Shown in pieces: positions 1 through 6,967 of a DNA stretch of 9,581 bases. The DNA comes from Deltaproteobacteria bacterium (GTDB taxonomy: Bacteria > Desulfobacterota > Desulfobaccia > Desulfobaccales > 0-14-0-80-60-11), in contig JAFDHU010000044.1 of NCBI GenBank assembly GCA_019308625.1, forward strand, positions 1 through 9,581, read 5' to 3'. Each line of letters begins with the position of its first letter. Position 1 is the stretch's first letter. Below the pieces are notes generated by a model, which saw only the letters and a program-made list of their open reading frames with translations, was not told the origin of the DNA and did not search any database. The position numbers and the translations under genes were made by a program.

Positions 1-219
1 GTCCGGGGGAAGGGACTGCTCTCCCTCAAAATAGCTCACCTCACCCCCGTCCGGCCTTTCCAGCAGCGCGGCCAGGCGTAGCAGGGTGGACTTGCCGCTG
101 CCGTTGGGACCCATGAGGATGTAGAGGCCGCCACTGTCAAAGCAGTAGGAGCAGTCCACCAGCACCGGCCGGCCGTCATAGGACTTGCTCAGGCGGGATA
201 ATTTCAGGGTCAGTCCCAT
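1..219 (-). CDS. tupC: Tungstate ABC transporter ATP-binding protein TupC (N-terminal part, cut by window edge)
   Basis: The first 73 codons of an ABC-type ATPase are visible; the rest lies beyond base 1. The Walker A motif GPNGSGKST sits at residues 37-45, preceded by the usual beta-strand region (LSKSYDGRPVL near residues 10-20). The ATG at 219 overlaps the 3' end of the permease gene by 10 bases, as expected for translational coupling in a transporter operon. No strong ribosome site lies close to it; a GGAGG is about 14 bases upstream inside tupB. The Walker A alone only shows an ABC ATPase. The tungstate assignment comes from the neighbouring permease and receptor, which resemble TupB and TupA. 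The protein would energise tungstate import at the inner face of the membrane. Signature motif, Walker B and H-loop cannot be checked here. Confidence 0.85.
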   Translation of the reverse strand, partial: MGLTLKLSRLSKSYDGRPVLVDCSYCFDSGGLYILMGPNGSGKSTLLRLAALLERPDGGEVSYFEGEQSLPPD

Positions 220-941
220 GCGCTGAATCTGGCCTCCACGCCCCCCCGCCGCTGCACCTGGCGGAGCAGCACATTCACCCCCAGGGAAATGGCCAAAAGA
301 ATTATGCCCAGGGCGGTGGCCAAGGCAAATTCCCCCTTGTCCGTTTCCATGGCGATGGTGGTGGTCATGACCCGGGTGTAGTGGGCGATGTTGCCGCCCA
401 CCATGAGCACTGCCCCCACCTCGGCGGAGACCCGGCCGAACGCGGCGATCACTGCGGCCACGATGCCGTAGCGGGCCTCGCTGATCAGGGTCAGGGTCTC
501 CTGCCACGGCGTGGCCCCCAGAGCCCGGGCCGCCAGCCGGATGGCGGGGTCCACCCCCACAATGGCGGCCAGGGACAAGGAAAACACAATGGGAAAGGCC
601 AGAATGGCCTGAGCCGTCACCATGGCCGCCGGGGTGTAAAGCAGTCCCAGAAACCCCAGGGGCCCGCTGCGGGACAGCAAAATATAGAGGAACAGCCCCA
701 CCACCACCGGCGGCAGCCCCATAAAGGTGTTCATGACGCTGATGATCAGGCTGCGTAGCGGCAGCCGCCTGAGGGCCAGCAGGGCCCCCAGAGGCAGGCC
801 CAGGACGGTGGCGATGGCCAAGGCCAGCCCCGAAACCTTTAGGGACAGAAGAATTATCCCGTACAATTCGGGGTCCAGAGAGGCCATCAGCAGGAAGGCC
901 TGCCGAAATCCCTGGGCAATAACGTCCATGGCGGAAGGCAC
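210..941 (-). CDS. tupB: Tungstate ABC transporter permease TupB
   Basis: This 243-residue protein is a very hydrophobic inner-membrane permease of the binding-protein-dependent transport family, with about five to six membrane segments. Residues from about 30 to 225 alternate between hydrophobic spans (for example IILLSLKVSGLALAIATVLG) and short basic loops. The cytoplasmic EAA-type loop is visible as AARALGATPWQET around residues 137-149, where the ATPase docks. The sequence MNTFMGLPPVVVGLFLY is typical of TupB/WtpB-like permeases. Size fits TupB (about 230 residues). The frame opens at a GTG (941); an ATG four codons inside (929) is an equally good start, and neither has a clear ribosome site. 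It lies 118 bases downstream of tupA and overlaps tupC. Molybdate permease ModB is the alternative, but the receptor fragments next door are TupA-like. Confidence 0.88.
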   Translation of the reverse strand: MPSAMDVIAQGFRQAFLLMASLDPELYGIILLSLKVSGLALAIATVLGLPLGALLALRRLPLRSLIISVMNTFMGLPPVVVGLFLYILLSRSGPLGFLGLLYTPAAMVTAQAILAFPIVFSLSLAAIVGVDPAIRLAARALGATPWQETLTLISEARYGIVAAVIAAFGRVSAEVGAVLMVGGNIAHYTRVMTTTIAMETDKGEFALATALGIILLAISLGVNVLLRQVQRRGGVEARFSAWD

Positions 942-951
942 TTAATCAATC

Positions 952-989
952 GGCCGCCATCCGGCCCGAAAGGCCCCGGGGAGGCGGCC
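952..989. repeat. GC-rich inverted repeat between tupA and tupB
   Basis: GGCCGCC at 952-958 pairs perfectly with GGCGGCC at 983-989. Inside it GGCC (963-966) can pair with GGCC (972-975) around a CGAAA loop. The hairpin lies in the tupA-tupB spacer. In tup mRNA it could protect the end of the tupA message or lower read-through into tupB. No T-run follows on the minus strand, so it is not a classic terminator. Confidence 0.5.
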
Positions 990-1059
990 CTTTTAAACCT
1001 CGCCGGATGGGAGGGCCCGGACTTCCCCAGGCCGCGGCTGGCACCGGGGCTTCCACACG

Positions 1060-1804
1060 TCATCTGGCATTGGGCACAAACAGCTGGTGGCCCCGCGGCC
1101 CCCGAAAGGCCCCGATGGCCTTCTGCCCCTCCGGCGAAATCAGCCAGTTGATGAAGGTCATGGCCTCCTGGTAATGGACGTGCGGGTGTTTGGCGGGATT
1201 GACCGCCATCACTCCGTACTGGTTGAATAGCAGGGGGTCGCCCTCCACCAGCACGGTCAGCTCCAGCTTCTCCTGGTCCCGCAAGGCCAGCCAGGTGCCC
1301 CGGTCGGACAGGGTGTAGGCCTGTTTTTCCGCGGCAATGCGCTGGGTTTTGGCCATACCCTGCCCTACCTCCAGGTACCAAGGCCGGCCCTGCGGGCTGA
1401 TGCCGGCCTGCTTCCAGAGGGACAGCTCCCTGATGTGGGTACCGGAGTTGTCCCCCCGGGAGACAAAAAGCGCCCCTTTGGTGGCGATTTTAGTCGTTGT
1501 ACATGAGGTCGTGGCGGTTCACGAACCAGCCTTCCCTGACGGCCTGGAGCTCCAGGTCTCTGGCATGCACCAGGACTAGGTCGGCGTCGCCCCGCCTGCC
1601 GATTTCCAGGGCGGCCCCAGTGCCCACGGCCACCACATCCACCCTGATGCCTGTCTTTTTCTCGAACAGCGGCAGCAAATGGTCAAACAGCCCGGAATTC
1701 TGGGTGCTGGTGGTGGAAGCTAGGCGGAGGCGGACTTCAGCGGCAACCCCTGCGGCCACCAGCAGAGCTGCGGCTGCAACCACTGCCGCTACAAGCTTTT
1801 TCAC
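1060..1804 (-). pseudogene. tupA: Tungstate-binding protein TupA, split by a frame break
   Basis: The periplasmic tungstate receptor is encoded in two frames. The 5' part (1804 to 1490, GTG start with a GGGAGGA ribosome site only a few bases upstream) encodes a signal peptide (KKLVAAVVAAAALLVAAGVA), the oxyanion-binding start LRLASTTSTQNSGL, and continues to HDLMYND, where TAA follows at 1492-1490. The 3' part lies in another frame from about 1491 to 1060. It reads KIATKGALFVSRGDNSGTH, then LEVGQGMAKTQ, DRGTWLALRDQ, GVMAVNPAKHPHV and ends LFVPNAR, a normal TupA C terminus. From memory of the family, YND is usually followed by about 24 residues (FVIVGP...) before the KIA segment. Those are missing, and one leftover base shifts the frame, so a deletion of about 71 bases is inferred. 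Both halves are otherwise well conserved, so the break is recent or is a sequence error. Confidence 0.82.
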
Positions 1805-1812
1805 GTTCCTCC

Positions 1813-1836
1813 CGCTATTTCCTGCGCGATATAGCC
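1813..1836. promoter_or_regulatory. ModE-type operator candidate upstream of tupA
   Basis: GCTAT (1814-1818) and ATAGC (1831-1835) form an inverted repeat with a 12-base spacer, ending nine bases before the tupA GTG. The same half-sites with the same spacer occur upstream of the regulator gene at 2249-2270. The geometry also equals that of the E. coli ModE operator as I recall it (GTTAT-N12-ATAAC). A TATATC hexamer on the minus strand inside the site could be a -10 element, but no good -35 is visible. Confidence 0.55.
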
Positions 1837-1850
1837 AGGGCTAAAATTTT

Positions 1851-2237
1851 TTAGACCTCCTGGGTCTTCAGCCAGTCCCCGAAGGCCTGCACCAGTTCCC
1901 AAAACCGGGCCACGGCCCTTTCCCCCGCGGGGGTAAGCCAGGCCTGGCCGCCCTGTCGGCCTCCGAAGGCCCGGCCCACCAGTTCCTCTCCGGCCAGGCG
2001 GTTCATGCTGGCCACCAGACCCCAGGCGTGGCTGTAGGCCATGTTCATGGAGCGGGCCGCGGCGGCGATGGAGCCCAAGTCCCGGATGCGTTCCAACAGC
2101 ACCACTCGGCCCCAGCTGAGGAAGGTTTCGCCATCCTTCTCCAGCCACAGGCGTCCCTTGATGGCCACCCCCTTACTAGCCGGACTGGCAGCCAAGGCCG
2201 TTCCCCGACCGTGGTCACCTCTTTTTTTTCTGGGCAT
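1851..2237 (-). CDS. ModE N-terminal-domain (winged-helix) regulator, probable tup repressor
   Basis: This 128-residue protein matches the DNA-binding domain of the molybdate regulator ModE, a LysR-like winged helix. After a basic tail of about 25 residues comes IKGRLWLEKDGETFLSWGR, then the helix-turn-helix region LLERIRDLGSIAAAARSMNMAYSHAWGLV (about residues 47-76), and a wing with GGRQGGQAWLTPAGE near residues 92-106. ModE itself is about 260 residues because it carries Mop/TOBE oxyanion-binding domains; those are absent here. It is the first gene of the unit, 46 bases before tupA. A ModE-type palindrome overlaps its promoter, so autorepression is likely. Only an ATG with no clear ribosome site is available at 2237; translation could begin further in. 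A run of eight A occurs in codons 3-6. How the protein senses tungstate, if it does, cannot be read from the sequence. Confidence 0.82.
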   Translation of the reverse strand: MPRKKRGDHGRGTALAASPASKGVAIKGRLWLEKDGETFLSWGRVVLLERIRDLGSIAAAARSMNMAYSHAWGLVASMNRLAGEELVGRAFGGRQGGQAWLTPAGERAVARFWELVQAFGDWLKTQEV

Positions 2238-2247
2238 GTCAAGCTGA

Positions 2248-2271
2248 CGCTATTTTTTTGAAAGAATAGCG
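2248..2271. promoter_or_regulatory. ModE-type operator candidate upstream of the regulator gene
   Basis: A 24-base palindrome: CGCTATT at 2248-2254 pairs with AATAGCG at 2265-2271. In GCTAT-N12-ATAGC form it is the twin of the site in front of tupA. It begins 11 bases upstream of the regulator start codon and contains the -10 element of the minus-strand promoter, so a bound protein should block transcription. Confidence 0.62.
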
Positions 2272-2291
2272 CCCAGGCTCGGAAAAAGCAA
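2263..2291 (-). promoter_or_regulatory. Promoter of the regulator-tupABC unit
   Basis: On the minus strand, TTGCTT (2291-2286) and TATTCT (2268-2263) are separated by exactly 17 bases. They match the sigma70 consensus at 3 of 6 and 4 of 6 positions. Transcription would begin near 2256, giving a leader of about 20 bases. The -10 lies within the palindrome at 2248-2271, an arrangement typical of repression. Confidence 0.5.
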
Positions 2292-2575
2292 AAGAAAAAT
2301 TTAGGCGCGAGAGCCTTGTCTGTGAAGCAGAAAAAAGCATGACCCGCTGAGAGAGCCATGCTGGTTGCAGGGGAAAAACCGAAAGGGTCAAATGCCGAAT
2401 CAACCCCCGACCTTCCCGGATTAGTCCATTTCGTTCATTTTTTTGCCGCAGCACTCAGGCGCCGGCTCTTCCGGCTTCGCCGTTTTAAAGGTATTGCACT
2501 GGGTGGGAGTAAGGACACGAGAAGCGCGGAAATCACGAAAGAAGGCCGGCAACTGGCCTTTGGCGCCGTTTTTCC
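2292..2575. other. Gene-free part of the divergent region
   Basis: I see no gene here. Short open frames exist on both strands (for example 2358-2579 plus, 2239-2454 minus), but their translations resemble no family, are low in complexity and lack good ribosome sites. The only structure noted is a weak hairpin near the right end, AAGGCC (2542-2547) with GGCCTT (2555-2560), followed nine bases later by TTTTT (2569-2573). That could be a poor plus-strand terminator. I did not recognise any riboswitch class. Confidence 0.45.
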
Positions 2576-2603
2576 TTGACCCGGGGTGTTTATTTAATAA
2601 GAT
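2576..2603 (+). promoter_or_regulatory. Promoter candidate for the HpnN-like/MlaC-like operon
   Basis: TTGACC (2576-2581, 5 of 6 consensus) and TAAGAT (2598-2603, 4 of 6) are 16 bases apart, in an AT-rich patch inside otherwise GC-rich DNA. Transcription from here would give a leader of about 140 bases before the TTG start at 2750. Confidence 0.5.
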
Positions 2604-2749
2604 TATATGTTTAAATTAAGGGGGAACCACGCCGCCTGTCCCAGCAAGAAGAGCAGACTTGGGGGTAATCGCTCGCTTAGTTCGGGACGCCGCGCCGGGA
2701 ATTCGTATTTTCCACCCCTGGTTAAATTCACGGATCAGGAAGCCGCGGC

Positions 2750-5542
2750 TTGAACCTTCGCAAACTCCGCTCTGATCACGCCCTGCTTTACCGCCTTATG
2801 AGGCGGGCTGCCTGGCCGCTCATCATTTTCGGCGTGCTGAGCGCGGTGCTGTCGGTTTATTATTCCTTCAAATATTTGGAGTTCTCCACCAGCCGCAGCG
2901 ACCTGGTGGCCAGCGACCAGCAGCTTATCCGTCTGAGCCGGGAACTGGAGAAGGAGTTCGGCGAGCGAGACGACTTCGTGGTGGTGGTGGAGAAGGAGCA
3001 ACCGGAGCGAGCTATTGCCTTTGCCGAGGCCCTAGCCGCCGAAGTGCGCCAGCATCCCCAGCATTTTCCGGAGATATTTTATCGGGTAAATCCGGAGCCT
3101 TTCAAAAAGTGGGCCCTCCTTTACCTGAATCAAGAAGACCTTATCCGGCTCAAGGCCAAGCTGCTGGAAAACCGCCGCACCATTGGGGCCATCGCCAAAG
3201 ACCCCAGCCTCACCCGGTTTTTTCAGGTGGTGAATCAGGAAATCACCCGGGCCATGATCGGCGAGCTCTTCACCTCTTTCTTGAAGGAAGAGGAGGACAA
3301 AGAGCCCATCCCGGACCTGTCCCTGCTGAACGGCGTTCTAAGGCAGCTCAACCGCCGCCTGGCCGGTGAGCCTGGCTACGTGTCTCCCTTAACCAGCATT
3401 CTGCCTGGGGATTTCGGTGATTTCAGCCAGGAAGGCTACTTCTTTACCGAGAACAAAAAGTATCTCCTGTTTCTGGTCACTTCCCAGAAGGACGGTTTCA
3501 GCAACATATTCAACAACCTGCAATTGCTGCGGAAACTGGTGCACCGGGTCAAGAAACGGTTCCCGGACATCAAGGTGGGGGTCACCGGCCCTGCCGCCCT
3601 TTCCGCGGACGAACTGTCCGGGGCCATGGCTGACATCAATCTGGCCTCCTGGCTGTCGCTGTTCGCCCAGACTCTCATCATGATCATCTTTTTCTGGAGC
3701 ATCAAACGCCCTCTGGTGCAGGGGTTGGTATTGCTCCTGGGTCTGTGCTGGACCTTGGGACTGGCCACTCTGGTGGTGGGGCAACTCAATATCCTGTCCA
3801 TCGTCTTCGCGCCCTTGATGCTGGGCATTACCGTAGACTTCGGCATCCACTGGTACTCCCGCCTGGAGGAGGAGCTGGGAGGCCGGACCCAGTGCACGGA
3901 AGCCGTGTTTAGCCGCACCATGGTGGGGGCCACCCCGGGCAATCTGTATGCCGCGCTGGCCGCCATCTTCTCTATTCTCCCTTTGATTTTTACCGGCTTC
4001 AAGGGGTTGGCAGAGCTGGGCCTGATTGTCACCATGGGCATCGCCACCATGATATTCGGCTCCCTGATTCTGTTGCCGGCCTTGGCCCTGGTTACCGAAA
4101 AGTGTCGGCCCAGCCTGGAAGAGGAAGGCGAGCCGGCCCCGACCCAGCCCCGTCCTTTTCTTTCTTTGAGCTGGCGGCATCCCGGGCGCATCGTGGCCCT
4201 GGGAGTGGTGGTCACTGCTTTGGGGGGTCTAGCCCTATGGTACGTGCCCTTTGACCTCAACCCCCTGCATCTCCAGAACCAGAAAACCGAGTCGGTGGTG
4301 TGGGAACTCAAAATCCTGGAAGGGGCGCGGTATTCCAGCTCCTACGGCACCATGGTAGCCGTGAACCTGAAGGAGCTCCCGGCCAAGGTGAAAGCCCTGA
4401 AGCAATTGCCCACGGTGTCTCACTGCGAATCCATCCTGTCTTTTCTTCCTGAAGAAATTCCGGCCAAGCGGCGCCTTATCCGAGAGCTGAAGCCCGTGGT
4501 GGCCAGCATCAAATTCGCCGATCAGCCGGCAGCCCCCACCGACCCCAAGGAGCTGGCTAACATCTTGGGCCGCATCCATGTCAAACTCTCGGAGGCCGGA
4601 GAGAGCGACTGGAGGCCGGAAAGCAAGGTCACCCAGGCACAGTTGGATGAGGCGAACTTGCTGCTTTCTCAGGTTCTGGCCCGTCTGCGGTCCGCCTCCG
4701 ACCCCGGACTGGCTGCCCGTATCGCCTCCTTTGAAACCCGGTTCTTTGATGACCTGAGGGACAAGTGGGATCTTCTGAAGGTCAACGCCGAGACCACCTC
4801 TGTGCCCGGTATCCAGGACCTGCCGGCGCAGGTGCGGGAGCGCTTTATTAGCCCCAGGGGGAGATATCTTATCCGAGTGTTTCCGTCCATTGACATCTGG
4901 GAAACCGAGCCCCTGGGCCGGTTTGTTAATGATTTACGCAGTGTTGACCCCAACGTGGTAGGCGACCCGGTTTTGCTGTATCATTTTAATTTTGCCTTCA
5001 AGAATGCCTGCCTGTGGGCCGCGGGGATGGCCCTGCTGGCCATCGTGGCGCTGCTGTGGCTGCTCCTGCGCTCCCTGAAGCTGACCTTCCTGGCCCTGAT
5101 GCCCTTGTGGGTGGGCACCGCCCTGACGGTCATCCTGATGTGGATTTTCGGCCTCTCTTTCAACCAGGCCAACGTGCTCTTCCTCCCATTAATCCTGGGG
5201 GAGGGGATTGAATATGGTATAATTATCCTGGTGCGCTGGCAGTTGGAGGAGTCGGCCCGGGCCATTACCCTGCCGGCCAGCACCGCCAAGGGCATTGCCT
5301 TGGCCTCGCTGACCACGGCCTTCGGCTTTGGAAGCATGATGATTTCCGGTCATCGGGGCACTTTCAGTCTGGGTCTGCTGTCCACCGTGGGCAGCCTGAG
5401 CTGCCTGTTGGCCGCACTCAGCGTGCTGCCGGCCTTCCTGCGCCTGCTGGAACGTCAAAGCGCCGTCCCTCAACCCGCAGCCAATCACTTTGATGGACTG
5501 AAGCGCTGGCTCAATCAAATCATCAAGAGGGAAACTTTATGA
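2750..5542 (+). CDS. RND/MMPL-family lipid transporter, HpnN-like
   Basis: This 930-residue inner-membrane protein has the RND/MMPL duplicated layout: TM1 (about residues 20-40), a periplasmic loop to about 295, TM2-TM6 (about 298-445), TM7 (480-500), a second loop to about 750, then TM8-TM12 (752-900). Acidic residues lie in the fourth and tenth spans: D363 in LGITVDFGIHW and E818/E821 in LGEGIEYG. These are the expected proton-relay positions. The first loop opens with TSRSDLVASDQQ and DDFVVVVE, as in HpnN, the RND protein needed to move hopanoids to the outer membrane; 930 residues is slightly long for that family. The start is TTG (2750) with AGGA ten bases upstream; an ATG at 2798 is the alternative. 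The stop overlaps the MlaC/HpnM-like gene. A generic MMPL lipid exporter is the alternative call. Confidence 0.83.
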   Translation: MNLRKLRSDHALLYRLMRRAAWPLIIFGVLSAVLSVYYSFKYLEFSTSRSDLVASDQQLIRLSRELEKEFGERDDFVVVVEKEQPERAIAFAEALAAEVRQHPQHFPEIFYRVNPEPFKKWALLYLNQEDLIRLKAKLLENRRTIGAIAKDPSLTRFFQVVNQEITRAMIGELFTSFLKEEEDKEPIPDLSLLNGVLRQLNRRLAGEPGYVSPLTSILPGDFGDFSQEGYFFTENKKYLLFLVTSQKDGFSNIFNNLQLLRKLVHRVKKRFPDIKVGVTGPAALSADELSGAMADINLASWLSLFAQTLIMIIFFWSIKRPLVQGLVLLLGLCWTLGLATLVVGQLNILSIVFAPLMLGITVDFGIHWYSRLEEELGGRTQCTEAVFSRTMVGATPGNLYAALAAIFSILPLIFTGFKGLAELGLIVTMGIATMIFGSLILLPALALVTEKCRPSLEEEGEPAPTQPRPFLSLSWRHPGRIVALGVVVTALGGLALWYVPFDLNPLHLQNQKTESVVWELKILEGARYSSSYGTMVAVNLKELPAKVKALKQLPTVSHCESILSFLPEEIPAKRRLIRELKPVVASIKFADQPAAPTDPKELANILGRIHVKLSEAGESDWRPESKVTQAQLDEANLLLSQVLARLRSASDPGLAARIASFETRFFDDLRDKWDLLKVNAETTSVPGIQDLPAQVRERFISPRGRYLIRVFPSIDIWETEPLGRFVNDLRSVDPNVVGDPVLLYHFNFAFKNACLWAAGMALLAIVALLWLLLRSLKLTFLALMPLWVGTALTVILMWIFGLSFNQANVLFLPLILGEGIEYGIIILVRWQLEESARAITLPASTAKGIALASLTTAFGFGSMMISGHRGTFSLGLLSTVGSLSCLLAALSVLPAFLRLLERQSAVPQPAANHFDGLKRWLNQIIKRETL

Positions 5543-6129
5543 AAGCCTCTATCCGTACCGGCCTGTGGACCTGGGCTCTGGTTCTGCTGTTAGCCCTTCC
5601 CGTCCTGGCCGCCACGCCCACGGCCTATGTGAAGGGGATTCTGGATGCAGTCATGCGCATCCAGAACGATCCGGGAGCCTCCGTCCAAACCCGGAAAAAG
5701 GCCATCCGGCGGATTATTCAACAGAATTTTGACTTCGACCGGATGAGCCGGGAGTCCCTGGGCGCCACTTTCAGCCGCCTGAGCCCGGCCCAGCGCCGGG
5801 AATTTCAAAAAATCTTTAGCGCCCTGTTTCAAGACTCCTACACCCGTTTGGTGCTGAACTTCCTCAAACAGGAGACAGTGGAGTACCACAAGGAACAGGT
5901 GACCGGCCACCTGGCCCGGCTGGACACCACCCTGCTCCGCAAAAATGAGACCATCCCGGTGGATTACCTCATGCACCGTCAGGGTTCGGACTGGATTCTC
6001 TATGATGTCATCGTGGACGGCGTCAGCATCCTGGACAACTACAAGCGCCAGTTCGCCCGGGTCATCCGCACCAAGTCTTTTGACTACCTCATGGGAAAAC
6101 TGCGCACGCAATACCGCGCCATTCAGTAA
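5539..6129 (+). CDS. MlaC/Ttg2D-family periplasmic lipid-binding protein, HpnM-like
   Basis: The protein has 196 residues. Residues 1-24 form a signal peptide (basic start, then WALVLLLALPVLA) with cleavage likely just before ATPTAYV. The mature part resembles MlaC/Ttg2D: a helical N-terminal half with TRKKAIRRIIQQNFDFDRMSR, then LSPAQRREFQKIF, then a beta-rich half with VDYLMHRQGSDWILYDVIVDGVSI. Proteins of this fold carry a single lipid across the periplasm; in hopanoid clusters the relative is called HpnM. Its ATG overlaps the transporter's TGA (ATGA, four bases), and AGAGG sits about eight bases upstream, so the two are translationally coupled. This suggests that the RND pump hands lipid to this carrier, rather than an MlaFEDB ABC complex doing so. 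No squalene-hopene genes are visible in the window to confirm the substrate. Confidence 0.87.
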   Translation: MKASIRTGLWTWALVLLLALPVLAATPTAYVKGILDAVMRIQNDPGASVQTRKKAIRRIIQQNFDFDRMSRESLGATFSRLSPAQRREFQKIFSALFQDSYTRLVLNFLKQETVEYHKEQVTGHLARLDTTLLRKNETIPVDYLMHRQGSDWILYDVIVDGVSILDNYKRQFARVIRTKSFDYLMGKLRTQYRAIQ

Positions 6130-6188
6130 CCCGGACTCCTCCGGATTCCTCCTGGAGGCCTCTTGCAATGCCTGTCAGCCTGCTGGCG

Positions 6189-6923
6189 CTAGAGGGGTTC
6201 GCCCCGGATAATCCGTTCCGGCAGGGAAGAGACCATGTCCCAGGCCCGGCTCTCGCCCACCAGCCTGGCCAGTTTCTTCAGTGCCGGAGAGAGCAGGGGC
6301 GGACGCCCCCGGGCATCGTGAGCATCTGAGGCCACCAACTGGACATAGCCCCCTTTGACTAGCTTCTCCGTAAACTTGGCCACCTGCCGACCGAAGCCTC
6401 CCACCAAGCTGGAGGCAGTAATCTGGGCCAGACAGCCCAGATGCAGCAGACGCACGAGTTTCTCCGGCATCTCCCGGAAGACCGGATGGCGCTCCGGGTG
6501 CGCCAGGATAGGGGTAACCCCCTGAAGTCCGAGCTGGAAGACCACCTCCTCCGTTGCGGGAGGAATCACCGTGTCCGGCATCTCCAGACACAGGTAGCGG
6601 CCTCCGTCATTGAGAGTGAGCAGCGCCCCTTGGTGTAGCATTTCCAGGAGCTCCGGGAACAGGGGGACCTCGCAGCCCGGATGGATAGACACCTTGACCC
6701 CGGCTTCGGCCAGCACCTGCCGCAGTTCCCGCACCGCCGCCCTGATGCTCGCCGCGCTGTTCATTTCGCCTTGGCAGACGCGGCGGTGGCGAAACAGGTG
6801 GGGGGTGGCCACGATGGCGGTCAGGCCGTCCGCCTCGGCCAGTCGGGCCATTTTCAGGGCCGTGACCCAATTTTCCGGGCCGTCATCCAGACCTGGCAGG
6901 ATATGGACATGAAGATCAATCAT
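6189..6923 (-). CDS. PHP-domain protein, CpsB/YwqE-type tyrosine-protein phosphatase
   Basis: This 244-residue protein starts with the PHP metal motif DLHVHILPGLDDG (H5, H7). Further metal ligands are expected at H42 (ATPHLFRH), E85 (HPGCEVP), H142 (LAHPERHP) and D200/H202 (ASDAHD). This full set and the length match the CpsB/CapC/YwqE family, manganese-dependent phosphatases that remove phosphate from bacterial tyrosine kinases controlling capsule or exopolysaccharide synthesis. No kinase or polysaccharide gene is visible here, so the substrate is inferred from the family only, and another phosphoesterase role is possible. The ATG at 6923 has only a weak GAG just upstream; AAAGGA lies further off. 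It stands alone, converging on the MlaC-like gene with 59 bases between stops, and is divergent from the Fur-family gene. Confidence 0.85.
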   Translation of the reverse strand: MIDLHVHILPGLDDGPENWVTALKMARLAEADGLTAIVATPHLFRHRRVCQGEMNSAASIRAAVRELRQVLAEAGVKVSIHPGCEVPLFPELLEMLHQGALLTLNDGGRYLCLEMPDTVIPPATEEVVFQLGLQGVTPILAHPERHPVFREMPEKLVRLLHLGCLAQITASSLVGGFGRQVAKFTEKLVKGGYVQLVASDAHDARGRPPLLSPALKKLARLVGESRAWDMVSSLPERIIRGEPL

Positions 6924-6952
6924 CTCACACGCTCTTTATCCTTTGTTAAAGC

Positions 6953-6967
6953 GGTTTTAAGAAAACC
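6953..6967. promoter_or_regulatory. Short palindrome upstream of the PHP gene
   Basis: GGTTTT (6953-6958) and AAAACC (6962-6967) form a perfect inverted repeat with a 3-base centre, 30 bases before the PHP-gene ATG. It could be an operator or a small hairpin in the leader. A weak minus-strand promoter, TTGATA (6995-6990) and TATTGG (6971-6966), would place it at the transcription start. Confidence 0.3.

Noticed and set aside
887..1381. Minus-strand open frame of 164 codons over the 3' part of tupA and the start of tupB
   Set aside because: Third-frame shadow of conserved TupA sequence; Gly/Pro/Arg-rich with no family resemblance.
1841..1854. CTAAAA-TT-TTTTAG inverted repeat at the end of the regulator gene
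   Set aside because: Purely AT stem with a 2-base loop; too weak to be a terminator and probably chance around the stop codon.
2358..2579. Small plus-strand open frame (73 codons) in the divergent region
   Set aside because: No good ribosome site, no recognisable domain, and it runs almost up to the putative -35 of the next promoter.
3389..4311. Two long minus-strand open frames (263 and 291 codons) inside the transporter gene
   Set aside because: They lie wholly antisense to a well-supported RND gene, resemble no protein family, are rich in Gly, Gln, Arg and Ser as expected of GC-rich antisense frames, and have no plausible ribosome site.
5590..6168. Minus-strand open frame of 192 codons antisense to the MlaC-like gene
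   Set aside because: Shadow frame; the plus-strand protein has a signal peptide, family motifs and coupling to the upstream gene.
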